Shown here: positions 1 through 12,200 of the stretch, one piece after another
Layout of the letters: each line of letters begins with the position of its first letter
Numbering within the stretch: the stretch's first letter is position 1
DNA from: Plumapathes pennacea
Lineage: Eukaryota; Cnidaria; Anthozoa; Antipatharia; Myriopathidae
Length of the DNA stretch: 64,000 bases
Assembly (NCBI GenBank): GCA_964036295.1
Contig: OZ038473.1
Location: 2,945,501 to 3,009,500, forward strand
Direction of reading: 5' to 3'
The notes under the pieces: generated by a model
What the model was told of the DNA's origin: nothing
The model's input: only the letters and a program-made list of their open reading frames with translations
The model's database searches: none
Translations under genes and position numbers: made by a program

Positions 1-1683
1 ACACCTTTATGTATGGAGTTGTTACTGCATGTCGCGGAATTGCTTGGAAAAGAACCACCACTTTTTGTGTCGCTGGTGGCACTGGCAGCACTTGCTAACA
101 CAGCCGAACCGGCAGATGTTTCTGTTGTGGAATCGTTACTGCACAGATTACGTTTTCTCGTTCTAGACAACACTTCAGCTGGGGTCATGGGAGTGCCTGA
201 CAGATAACCACCAGTACTTACTCTATCGTCCTTTGCCTCTTTATTCTTCTCACCAGTCTTCATTTCGTCACGCGGAAAACATGCCAGATTTAACATGGGT
301 GCGTACCGTCTTGAAGATTCATACTTACTCGCTTTCTCGTCGTTCTGTGCATCACTTAGACCTGGGGGCCAAAGAGAAGAATGACTGCTGTTCCCTCTAT
401 TTAGCGAAGCAGGTGTACTTTGGGTTTCGCGCCAGTCACGGGTGTGACCGCCACGTGAACTGCCACGTGGACTCAGAGTTTCGCGCCAGTCATGGGTGTG
501 GCTGCTACGTGGACTCAGAGTTGCGTGCCAGTCACGGGTGAAGAAACCACGTTGCTTAGATTGCACTCCTTTAATGTCGCTCCCGGTCGGACTTCTGCTT
601 TGATGTCTGGGTGAGGTGTAAGCTGCTGCACATACACCAGCTTTGTTTTCCTCCTCTACAACAAACAAACAAACAAACATATCAGTAAAACAAAATAAGA
701 GGATGCTAAAGCCCACAGCCATCATAATTTACGTACTCAATAACTTACAGATCAGATATAGATTGCATACAGTACAGTATCTCATATGTCTGCACCTTAT
801 CTCGGATGAGCAGTTAATAGTCCAGTAAAATATGAAATAACAACTTTGTAAACGAATATCAGCTTCATTGTTAACCTTTTTATAGCCTATTAAAGCTGGC
901 ACGTCGGGTGTGAACCATGTATCAGTCACTTTGATGCGTCTAATCATGCTTGATATAGTAACAGTGTGTTACAGAGAACTAAATGAAACTCAGCAGGGAC
1001 CAAATCTGCTGCCGCTTTAAAGAGATGTCCGCCTCAGAGAAGTGTCCACTTAGTTGACTGTATACAGTTCCACTACACTTTTTTCAACCATGGGGCTTTA
1101 TAGAAATTTAAGTGTTATTTAGTAGTTGTACTTTCAGCAGTGAAAATATCAGTGGCTTCAATAGTGCCAGTAGTGCATAAAAATTACAGATGTTATAGTA
1201 AGGGTCTGATACAGTATCCATGTTTCCATGGCAACAGAAACACGTTTTGCGACAAATAAAAATTCATAACTCATTGCACAAAACTATGCATGTCAACTCT
1301 GCACATACAATATTATTTTTCAGATTAAAAAAATTAAATCAATTATTGATAATTATTTGCAGAGAAATCCTTGCTAAGAGCTTGCATTACCAAGGATTTC
1401 CTAGAAAATACTCATTTGCAACAACATTTTATATCATAGTTAGACTAGATTGGACAAGGTTAGGAATATGCCAACTAGTAAATTATTATTATAGTCTAGA
1501 AGAACTAACATAATGGTACATGAAGTTCTATTTCTCAATCGGCCCCTTTACAACAAATAACGTATCACCTTTGGCAGCAGTCGTCTTCCTGTTTGTGGAG
1601 TGAAGCAACTCAGTGTCTTCACCACAGTCCTCTTCAGCTGTATGATACACCTCACTATCAGATGATTCATTAGAATCTGCCAT
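1..1683 (-). CDS. Unrecognised Ser/Thr-rich protein, first two coding exons (partial)
   Basis: I infer a minus-strand gene that runs off the left edge. Exon 1 would be 1683-1569, with an ATG in good context (ATC-ATG-G). It encodes an acidic Ser/Glu start (MADSNESSDSEVYHTAEED) and ends at donor AAAG|GTGATA in phase 1. Exon 2 begins at 655 after acceptor TTGTAG, preceded by a TTTG-repeat tract, and its first two bases complete the split codon. The frame then stays open without a stop to base 1, about 218 codons. The product is rich in Ser, Thr, Arg and Gly, has no visible membrane segment, and contains an imperfect repeat around DWRETLSPRG (positions 424-541). I do not recognise the family. Support is the long open frame, the phase match and plausible splice signals; transcripts could still change the exon 1 link. 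An in-frame upstream ATG exists at 1743. Confidence 0.5.
424..541 (-). repeat. Coding minisatellite inside exon 2 of the Ser-rich gene
   Basis: Three imperfect direct repeats of about 45-54 bp share the plus-strand core cgccagtcacgggtg. On the minus strand they translate as variants of TRDWRETLSPRGS, so the repeat is in frame. Unit number may vary between alleles. Confidence 0.6.
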
Positions 1684-2194
1684 GATGTCAATACTGTCAA
1701 AAGAAACATAATTAATGCAGTTACTCAATATGTTTCGGCACATAATGTGATCAGTACATTTAAATGTCAGTCACTGAAACTATAGTAATCATAAATCCTT
1801 GAATATGAACCCTCCATGTGTTGTTATTAGAGAACTATGCGAATGGCTTACGTTATGCTGTTGTTGTGCATTACAAATACATTGACTGGCCACTCAAATA
1901 AATGCCCCTTGCTTATCCTAAATTTGAAATAAGCGCCTGGGGTGCTAAGTCAAGGATTTACAGTATTTGGTAAATGTTATGTACTGTAACACAACACATT
2001 AAATAAACAAGCAGATTGAGATCAATTAAAGTTTCCATGGCTTGTACCTCCTCCTACTCACATTTTAGATTCAGCAAATTGAAGTTTACACTGTCTGAAG
2101 GTTGAATGCCTGAGGAGGTACAGTTTGGAGCAAAAAATTTTAAAAATTTCAGTTCAGAAATAGAACCAAGTCCATAGAAAACCTTATCATTATA
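1684..2194. other. Non-coding stretch upstream of the minus-strand gene
   Basis: AT-rich DNA with no credible exon. It would contain the promoter of the minus-strand gene that starts at 1683, but I see no clear TATA box. Confidence 0.4.
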
Positions 2195-2649
2195 CAGTGG
2201 GACCCCACTATACGACCACTCCATTACTAAGACCACCTCGAACTATTACAACCACTTTTTTTGGTTCCAACCAAACACCCAGTCATTTTCTTATTAATTA
2301 GAAAACCCCATTAATCCAGCCACCCCATTAATGCAACCAATGACCACTTTTGAAATCCCAATGGGCTTTTCCCTTATTCACCTCATTAATATGACCAAAC
2401 AAAATGAGCTTTGTTTCAAAACAAGAAATTGTAGCATTTTGATCCAGTTTTAAAGACTCTTAGTTCTGTTGCAATAAATTGCGTCTCAGTGCATTCCGGA
2501 TGCTCACAAACAGTCAATAGGAAAGTGAAATTTCATCATACCTGTCATGATGTCATTTGAAAGAGGCCAACTACAAAACTTGACCCTACTCCATTAATAC
2601 AACCAGTATTTTTTGGCCGGTTGGTGGTCATATTAACGGGGTTCCACTT
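2195..2649 (+). mobile_element. Pogo/Tigger-like non-autonomous DNA transposon, left copy
   Basis: A 455-bp element bounded by TA dinucleotides. It starts CAGTGGGACCCC and ends GGGGTTCCACTT, so the ends form an inverted repeat. The TA target and the CAGTGGAACC-type terminus fit pogo-like Tc1/mariner elements. There is no transposase frame. A second copy lies at 15881-16364 in the opposite orientation, on the far side of the satellite block. Confidence 0.65.
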
Positions 2650-2757
2650 TAATTATATTTAACATATTATTATTAATGCTGCAGTAAATTTAAATATTGC
2701 AAATTCAAAATAGTCTGAATATGCCCATTAAGGCAATTCAAGTTAGGGTTAAAACCA

Positions 2758-2935
2758 GGGGCTGTATTCATCAAACTTGCATATGAACAGAATTTGTAAG
2801 TATGACTTGCGCATTGTAAGTTTGACTTATGCATACTATCTTGCTCAAGATAGTATGCGTAAGTCATTATTCTAATGCACAAGTCATACTTAGGAACATT
2901 TTTGTTTGTATGCAAGTTTGGTGAATACGGCCCCA
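2758..2935. mobile_element. Palindromic MITE inserted in the first satellite monomer
   Basis: A 178-bp, nearly full-length inverted repeat starting GGGGCTGTATTCATCAAACT and ending in the complement, GGTGAATACGGCCCC, with its centre near 2845 (ATACTATCTTGCTCAAGATA). The flanks match satellite sequence on both sides, so it inserted into a monomer. Confidence 0.75.
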
Positions 2936-4491
2936 AGCTCCTAGGATTAAATTAAACCAACATTTTTTTATCTCCAATCCAACTACAATGCACAAAATAG
3001 GCACTTGAGGTGGTAAATGATAAGAATCAGCCTCTTGATTTTGAAACTTTTTCTTAATCTTGGAGAAAACACCAGTCAAAGTCAGAGTTAGTTAGGGTTA
3101 GACCCAGGTTCCTAGGGTTTAAATAAACCAAAATAGTTTGGTCTCCAATCCAACTCAAATGAAGAATAGAGGCACTTGAGGTGGTGCATGATAGAAATCA
3201 GCTTTTTGATTTTGAAAATACTTTTTAATCTTGGAGAAAACTCCGGCCAAAGTCAGAGTTTGTTAGGGTTAGACCCAGGCTCCTAGGGTTTAAATATACC
3301 AAAATATTTTGGTCTCCAATCCAACTCAAATGCAGAATGTAGGCACTTGAGGTGGTGCAAGATAGGAATCAGCTTTTTCATTTTGAAGATACTTTTTAAT
3401 CTTGGAGAAAACTCCAGCCAAAGTCAGAGTTAGTTAGGGTTAGACCCAGGCTCCTAGGGTTTAAATATACCAAAATATTTTGGTCTCAAATCCAACTCAA
3501 ATGCAGAATATAGCCACTTGAGGTGGTGCATGATAGGAATCAGCCTTTTGATTTTGAAAATACTTTTTAATCTTGGAGAAAACTCCGGCCAAAGTCAGAG
3601 TTAGTTAGGGTTAGACCCAGGCTCCTAGGGTTTAAATATATCAAAATATTTTGGTCTCCAATCCAACTTAAATGCAGAATGTAGGCACTTGAGGTGGTGC
3701 ATGATAGGAATCAGCTTTTTGATTTTGAAGATACTTTTTAATCTAGGAAAAAACTCCAGCCAAAGTCAGAGTTAGTTAGGGTTAGACCCAGGCTCCTAGG
3801 GTTTAAATATACCAAAATATTTTGGTCTCAAATCCAACTCAAATGCAGAATATAGGCACTTGAGGTGGTAAATGATAAGAATAACCCTTTTGATTTTGAA
3901 AATACTTTTTAATCTTGGAGAAAACTCCGGCCAAAGTCAGAGTTAGTTAGGGTTAGACCCAGGTTCCTAGGGTTTAAATAAACCAAAATATTTTGGTCTC
4001 CAATCCAACTCAAATGAAGAATAGAGGCACTTGAGGTGGTGCATGATAGGAATCAGCTTTTTCTTTTTGAAAATACTTTTTAATCTTGGAGAAAACTCCG
4101 GCCAAAGTCAGAGTTAGTTAGGGTTAGACCCAGGCTCCTAGGGTTTAAATATACCAAAATATTTTGGTCTCAAATCCAACTCAAATGCAGAATATAGGCA
4201 CTTGAGGTGGTGCATGATAGGAATCAGCCTTTTGATTTTGAAAATACTTTTTAATCTTGGAGAAAACTCCGGCCAAAGTCAGAGTTAGTTAGGGTTAGAT
4301 CCAGGCTCCTAGGATTTAAATATACCAAAATATTTTGGTCTCCAATCCAACTCAAATGCAGAATGTAGGCACTTGAGGTGGTGCATGATAGGAATCAGCC
4401 TTTTGATTTTGAAAATACTTTTTAATCTTGGAGAAAACTCCGGCCAAAGTCAGAGTTAGTTAGGGTTAGACCCAGGCTCCTAGGGTTTAAA

Positions 4492-5023
4492 CACGATGGC
4501 GCACTATAAAAGGGCGCTTCCCAGGGAAGCGCAGAGCCACTTGTCAATCAATAGTGACCGAGACAACAGCTCCTAATTAGTAAAAAGCCAAAATTTTCCA
4601 AATTTTGTCTTTCCTTGTACTTGAATATCACGCAAAACAAGACAATGTTGCCTCTCGAATTTTCCATCACATCAGCATTCATTTTGAGTGCAATTTGACT
4701 AAAATCCAAGAATAATCTTCAAAGCAAGAAATTAAATATTCTTGGTGCGCAGCCATGCGTCGCATTGCACCACGAAAATCAAAATGTATTTTGGCAGCCA
4801 AAAGCAAAGTTTTGTTTCAAATCCTTCCGTCCAGAACTCCACATTAAAGTTGCCCGCATGTGCTTACTTTTGGATATACTTTTAGCCGCCAAGCTGCAGA
4901 GAAATTTTGTTACGGGCAGCACGACTTCTGAACTCTGCAGGCGCACGTGCTATTCAGCAAACATTATGCAAATTTGGTGTCGAAAGAGGCGGGGCCAACG
5001 GCCTTTTATAGCGCGCCTTCGTG
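4492..5023. mobile_element. TTAA/TTTAAA-target non-autonomous DNA transposon in the satellite
   Basis: A 532-bp insertion in the monomer motif GGGTTTAAATATACC. TTTAAA is present on both sides (4486-4491 and 5024-5029), so it duplicated either six bases or a central TTAA. The ends are inverted repeats of the form CACGAWGGCGCRCTATAAAA. A TTAA duplication would suggest a piggyBac or Kolobok type; the termini alone do not decide. The short internal frames are unremarkable. Confidence 0.75.
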
Positions 5024-6055
5024 TTTAAATATACCAAAATATTTTGGTCTCAAATCCAACTCAAATGCAGAATATAGGCACTTGAGGTAGTGCATGATAG
5101 GAATCAGCCTTTTGATTTTAAAAATACTTTTTAATCTTGGAGAAAACTCCAGCCAAAGTCAGAGTTAGTTAGGGTTAGACCCAGGCTCCTAGGGTTTAAA
5201 TATACCAAAATATTTTGGTCTCAAATCCAACTCAAAGGCAAAATATAGGCACTTGAGGTGGTGCATGATAGGAATCAGCCTTTCGATTTTAAAAATACTT
5301 TTTAATCTTGGAAAAAACTCCAGCCAAAGTCAGAGTTAGTTAGGGTTAGACCCAGGCTCCTAGGGTTTAAATATACCAAAATATTTTGGTCTCCAATCCA
5401 ACTCAAATGCAGAATATAAGCACTTGAGGTGGTGCATGATAGGAATCAGCTTTTTCATTTTGAAAATACTTTTTAATCTTGGAGAAAACTCCAGCCAAAG
5501 TCAGAGTTAGAGTTAGACCCAGGCTTCGTTTAAATATACCAAAATAATTTGGTCTCCAATCCAACTCAAATGCAGAATATAGGAACTTGAGGTGGTGCAC
5601 AATAGGAATCAGCCTTTTGATTTTGAAAATACTTTTTAATCTTGCAGAAAACTCTGGCCAAAGTCAGAGTTAGTTAGGGTTAGACCCAGGCTCCTAGGGT
5701 TTTAATATACCAAAATATTTTGGTCTCAAATCCAACTCAAATGCAGAATATAGGCACTTGAGGTGGTGCGTGATAGGAATCAGCCTTTTGATTGTAAAAA
5801 TACTTTTTAATCTTGGAGAAAACTCCGGCCAAAGTCAGAGTTAGTTAGGGTTAGACCCAGGCTCCTAGGGTTTAAATAAACCAAAATATTTTGGTCTCAA
5901 ATCCAACTCAAATGCAGAATATAGGCACTTGAGGTGGTGCGTGATAGGAATCAGCCTTTTGATTGTAAAAATACTTTTTAATCTTGCAGAAAACTCTGGC
6001 CAAAATCAGAGTTAGTTAGGGTTAGACCCAGGCTCCTAGGGTTTAAATATACCAA

Positions 6056-9000
6056 GAGCCGAAGTTTTCTCCAAGATTAAAAAGTATTTTCGAAATGAAA
6101 AAGCTGATTCCTATCATGCACCACCTCAAGTGCCTCTATTCTGCATTTGAGTTGGATTGGAGACCAAAATATTTTGGTATATTTAAACCCTAGGAGCCTG
6201 GGTCTAACCCTAACTAACTCTGACTTTGGCCGGAGTTTTCTCCAAGATTAAAAAGTATTTTCAAAATCAAAAAGCTGATTCCTATCATGCACCACCTCAA
6301 GTGCCTATATTCTGCATTTGAGTTGGATTGGAGACCAAAATATTTTGGTATATTTAAACCCTAGGAGCCTGGGTCTAACCCTAACTAACTCTGACTTTGG
6401 CCGGAGTTTTCTCCCAAGATTAAAAAGTATTTTCAAAATCAAAAACCTGATTCCTATCATGCACCACCTCAAGTGCCTATATCTTGCATTTGAATTGGAT
6501 TGGAGACAAAATATTTTGGTATATTTAAACCCTAGGAGCCTGGGTCTAACCCTAACTAACTCTGACTTTGGCTGGAGTTTTCTCCAAGATTAAAAAGTAT
6601 CTTCAAAATCAAAAAGCTGATTCCTATCATGCACCACCTCAAGTGCCTATATTCTACATTTGAGTTGGATTGGAGACCAAAATATTTTGGTATATTTAAA
6701 CCCTAGGAGCCTGGGTCTAACCCTAACTAACTCTGACTTTGGCCGGACTTTTCTCCAAGATTAAAAAGTATTCTCAAAATCAAAAGGCTGATTCTTATCA
6801 TGCACCACCTCAAGTGCCTATATTCTGCATTTGAGTTGGATTGGAGACCAAAATATTTTGGTATATTTAAACCCTAGGAGCCTGGGTCTAACCCTAACTA
6901 ACTCTGACTTTGGCCGGAGTTTTCTCCAAGATTAAAAAGTATTTTCAAAATCAAAAAGCTGATTCCTATCATGCACCACTTCATGTGCCTACATTCTGCA
7001 TTTGAGTTGGATTGGAGAACAAAATATTTTGGTATATTTAAACCGCCTGGGTCTAACCCTAATTAACTCTGACTTTGGCCGGAGTTTTCTCCAAGATTAA
7101 AAAGTATTTTCAAAATCAAAAACCTGATGCCTATCATGCACCACCTCAAGTGCCTATATCTTGCATTTGAGTTGGATTGGAGACCAAAATATTTTGGTAT
7201 ATTTAAACCCTAGGAGCCTGGGTCTAACCCTAACTAACTCTGACTTTGGCTGGAGTTTTCTCCAAGATTAAAAAGTATTTTCAAAATCAAAAAGCTGATT
7301 CCTATCATGCACCACCTCAAGTGCCTACATTCTGCATTTGAGTTGGATTGGAGACCAAAATATTTTGATATATTTAAACCCTAGGAGCCTGGGTCTAACC
7401 CTAACTAACTCTGACTTTGGCCGGAGTTTTCTCCAAGATTAAAAAGTATTTTCAAAATCAAAAACCTGATTCCTATCATGCACCACCTCAAGTGCCTATC
7501 TTCTGCATTTGAGTTGGATTGGAGACCAAAATATTTTGGTATATTTAAACCCTAGGAGCCTGGGTCTAACCCTAACTAACTCTGACTTTGGCTGAAGTTT
7601 TCTCCAAGATTAAAAAGTATTTTCAAAATCAAAAAGCTGATTCCTATCATGCACCACCTCAAGTGCCTACATTCTGCATTTGAGTTGGATTGGAGACCAA
7701 AATATTTTGGTATATTTAAACCCTAGGAGCCTGGGTCTAACCCTAACTAACTCTGACTTTGGCCGGAGTTTTCTCCAAGATTAAAAAGTATTTTCAAAAT
7801 CAAAAAGCTGATTCCTATCATGCACCACCTCAAGTGCCTATATTCTGCATTTGAGTTGGATTGGAGACCAAAATATTTTGGTATATTTAAACCCTAGGAG
7901 CCTGGGTCTAACCCTAACTAACTCTGACTTTGGCCGGAGTTTTCTCCCAAGATTAAAAAGTATTTTCAAAATCAAAAACCTGATTCCTATCATGCACCAC
8001 CTCAAGTGCCTATATCTTGCATTTGAATTGGATTGGAGACAAAATATTTTGGTATATTTAAACCCTAGGAGCCTGGGTCTAACCCTAACTAACTCTGACT
8101 TTGGCTGGAGTTTTCTCCAAGATTAAAAAGTATCTTCAAAATCAAAAAGCTGATTCCTATCATGCACCACCTCAAGTGCCTATATTCTACATTTGAGTTG
8201 GATTGGAGACCAAAATATTTTGGTATATTTAAACCCTAGGAGCCTGGGTCTAACCCTAACTAACTCTGACTTTGGCCGGACTTTTCTCCAAGATTAAAAA
8301 GTATTCTCAAAATCAAAAGGCTGATTCTTATCATGCACCACCTCAAGTGCCTATATTCTGCATTTGAGTTGGATTGGAGACCAAAATATTTTGGTATATT
8401 TAAAACCTAGGAGCCTGGGTCTAACCCTAACTAACTCTGACTTTGGCCGGAGTTTTCTCCAAGATTAAAAAGTATTTTCAAAATCAAAAAGCTGATTCCT
8501 ATCATGCACCACTTCATGTGCCTACATTCTGCATTTGAGTTGGATTGGAGAACAAAATATTTTGGTATATTTAAACCGCCTGGGTCTAACCCTAATTAAC
8601 TCTGACTTTGGCCGGAGTTTTCTCCAAGATTAAAAAGTATTTTCAAAATCAAAAACCTGATGCCTATCATGCACCACCTCAAGTGCCTATATCTTGCATT
8701 TGAGTTGGATTGGAGACCAAAATATTTTGGTATATTTAAACCCTAGGAGCCTGGGTCTAACCCTAACTAACTCTGACTTTGGCCAGAGTTTTCTCCAAGA
8801 TTAAAAAGTATTTTCGAAATCAAAAGGCTGATTCCTATCATGCACCACCTCAAGTGCCTATATTCTGCATTTGAGTTGGATTGGAGACCAAAATATTTTG
8901 GTATATTTAAACCCTAGGAGCCTGGGTCTAACCCTAACTAACTCTGACTTTGGCCGGAGTTTTCTCCAAGATTAAAAAGTATTTTCAAAATCAAAAAGCT

Positions 9001-9200
9001 GATTCCTATCATGCACCACTTCATGTGCCTACATTCTGCATTTGAGTTGGATTGGAGACCAAAATATTTTGGTATATTTAAACCGCCTGGGTCTAACCCT
9101 AATTAACTCTGACTTTGGCCGGAGTTTTCTCCAAGATTAAAAAGTATTTTCAAAATCAAAAACCTGATGCCTATCATGCACCACCTCAAGTGCCTATATC
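6056..9200. repeat. Higher-order repeat (~1.53 kb, nine monomers) within the satellite
   Basis: The same monomer variants recur about 1533 bp apart. For example, an identical 276-bp stretch starts at 6318 and 7851, and the rare deletion variant TTTAAACCGCCTGGG lies near 7041 and 8573. A third copy of that variant, near 9082, is about three monomers later. This is nested block duplication, as expected from unequal exchange. Confidence 0.75.
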
Positions 9201-12200
9201 TTGCATTTGAGTTGGATTGGAGACCAAAATATTTTGGTATATTTAAACCCTAGGAGCCTGGGTCTAACCCTAACTAACTCTGACTTTGGCTGGAGTTTTC
9301 TCCAAGATTAAAAAGTATTTTCAAAATCAAAAAGCTGATTCCTATCATGCACCACCTCAAGTGCCTACATTCTGCATTTGAGTTGGATTGGAGACCAAAA
9401 TATTTTGATATATTTAAACCCTAGGAGCCTGGGTCTAACCCTAACTAACTCTGACTTTGGCCGGAGTTTTCTCCAAGATTAAAAAGTATTTTCAAAATCA
9501 AAAAGCTGATTCCTATCATGCACCACCTCAAGTGCCTATCTTCTGCATTTGAGTTGGATTGGAGACCAAAATATTTTGGTATATTTAAACCCTAGGAGCC
9601 TGGGTCTAACCCTAACTAACTCTGACTTTGGCTGAAGTTTTCTCCAAGATTAAAAAGTATTTTCAAAATCAAAAAGCTGATTCCTATCATGCACCACCTC
9701 AAGTGCCTACATTCTGCATTTGAGTTGGATTGGAGACCAAAATATTTTGGTATATTTAAACCCTAGGAGCCTGGGTCTAACCCTAACTAACTCTGACTTT
9801 GGCCAGAGTTTTCTCCAAGATTAAAAAGTATTTTCGAAATCAAAAGGCTGATTTCTATCATGCACCACCTCAAGTGCCTATATTCTGCATTTGAGTTGGA
9901 TATGAGACCAAAATATTTTGGTATATTTAAACCCTAGGAACCTGGGTCTAACCCTAACTAACTCTGACTTTGGCTGGAGTTTTCTCCAAGATTAAAAAGT
10001 ATCTTCAAAATCAAAAAGCTGATTCCTATCATGCACCACCTCAAGTGCCTATATTCTGCATTTGAGTTGGATTGGAGACCAAAATATTTTGGTATATTTA
10101 AACCCTAGGAGCCTGGGTCTAACCCTAACTAACTCTGACTTTGGCCGGAGTTTTCTCCAAGATTAAAAAGTATTTTTAAAAATCGAAAGACTGATTCCTA
10201 TCATGCACCACCTCATGTGCCTACATTCTGCATTTGAGTTGGATTGGAGACCAAAATATTTTGGTATATTTAAACCCTAGGAGCCTGGGTCTAACCCTAA
10301 CTAACTCTGACTTTGGCCGGAGTTTTCTCCAAGATTAAAAAGTATTTTTAAAAATCGAAAGACTGATTCCTATCATGCACCACCTCAAGTGCCTATATTC
10401 TGCATTTGAGTTGGATTTGAGAACAAAATATTTTGGTATATTTAAACCCTAGGAGCCTGGGTCTAACCCTAACTAACTCTGACTTTGGCCGGAGTTTTCT
10501 CCAAGATTAAAAAGTATTTTTAAAATCAAAAGGCTGATTCCTATCATGCACCACCTCAAGTGCCTATATTCTGCATTTGAGTTGGATTGGAGACCAAAAT
10601 ATTTTGGTATATTTAAACCCTAGGGGCCTGGGTCTAACCCTAACTAACTCTGACTTTGGCTGAAGTTTTCTCCAAGATTAAAAAGTATTTTCAAAATCAA
10701 AAAGCTGATTCCTATCATGCACCACCTCAAGTGCCTACATTCTGCATTTGAGTTGGATTGGAGACCAAAATATTTTAGTATATTTAAACCCTAGGAGCCT
10801 GGGTCTAACCCTAACTAACTCTGACTTTGGCCAGAGTTTTCTCCAAGATTAAAAAGTATTTTCGAAATCAAAAGGCTGATTCCTATCATGCACCACCTCA
10901 AGTGCCTATATTCTGCATTTGATTTGGATATCAGACCAAAATATTTTGGTATATTTAAACCCTAGGAACCTGGGTCTAACCCTAACTAACTCTGACTTTG
11001 GCTGGAGTTTTCTCCAAGATTAAAAAGTATCTTCAAAATCAAAAAGCTGATTCCTATCATGCACCACCTCAAGTGCCTACATTCTGCATTTGAGTTGGAT
11101 TGGAGACCAAAATATTTTGGTATATTTAAACCCTAGGAGCCTGGGTCTAACCCTAACTAACTCTGACTTTGGCCGGAGTTTTCTCCAAGATTAAAAAGTA
11201 TTTTCAAAATCAAAAAGCTGATTCCTATCATGCACCACCTCATGTGCCTACATTCTGCATTTGAGTTGGATTGGAGACCAAAATATTTTGGTATATTTAA
11301 ACCCTAGGAGCCTGGGTCTAACCCTAACTAACTCTGACTTTGGCCGGAGTTTTCTCCAAGATTAAAAAGTATTTTCAAAATCAAAAGGCTGATTCCTATC
11401 ATGCACCACCTCAAGTGCCTATATTCTGCATTTGAGTTGGATTTGAGAACAAAATATTTTGGTATATTTAAACCCTAAGAGCCTGGGTCTAACCCTAACT
11501 AACTCTGACTTTGGCCGGAGTTTTCTCCAAGATTAAAAAGTATTTTTAAAATCAAAAGGCTGATTCCTATCATGCACCACCTCAAGTGCCTATATTCTGC
11601 ATTTGAGTTGGATTGGAGACCAAAATATTTTGGTATATTTAAACCCTAGGAGCCTGGGTCTAACCCTAACTAACTCTGACTTTGGCCAGAGTTTTCTCCA
11701 AGATTAAAAAGTATTTTCAAAATAAAAAGGCTGATTCTTATCATGCACCACCTCAAGTGCCTACATTCTGCATTTGAGTTGGATTTGAGACCAAAATATT
11801 TTGGTATATTTAAACCCTAGGAACCTGGGTCTAACCCTAACTAACTCTGACTTTGGCTGGAGTTTTCTCCAAGATTAAAAAGTATCTTCAAAATCAAAAA
11901 GCTGATTCCTATCATGCACCACCTCAAGTGCCTATATTCTGCATTTGAGTTGGATTGGAGACCAAAATATTTTGGTATATTTAAACCCTAGGAGCCTGGG
12001 TCTAACCCTAACTAACTCTGACTTTGGCCGGAGTTTTCTCCAAGATTAAAAAGTATTTTCAAAATCAAAAACCTGATTCCTATCATGCACCACCTCATGT
12101 GCCTACATTCTGCATTTGAGTTGGATTGGAGACCAAAATATTTTGGTATATTTAAATCCTAGGAGCCTGGGTCTAACCCTAACTAACTCTGACTTTGGCC

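Noticed and set aside
233-541. Plus-strand frame of 102 codons
   Set aside because: It is antisense to the better supported minus-strand exon, and its repeats simply mirror the coding minisatellite.
6318-6593. A 91-codon open frame, repeated identically at 7851-8126
   Set aside because: It is satellite DNA read in a frame that happens to be open; neighbouring monomers break it and the identity reflects block duplication.
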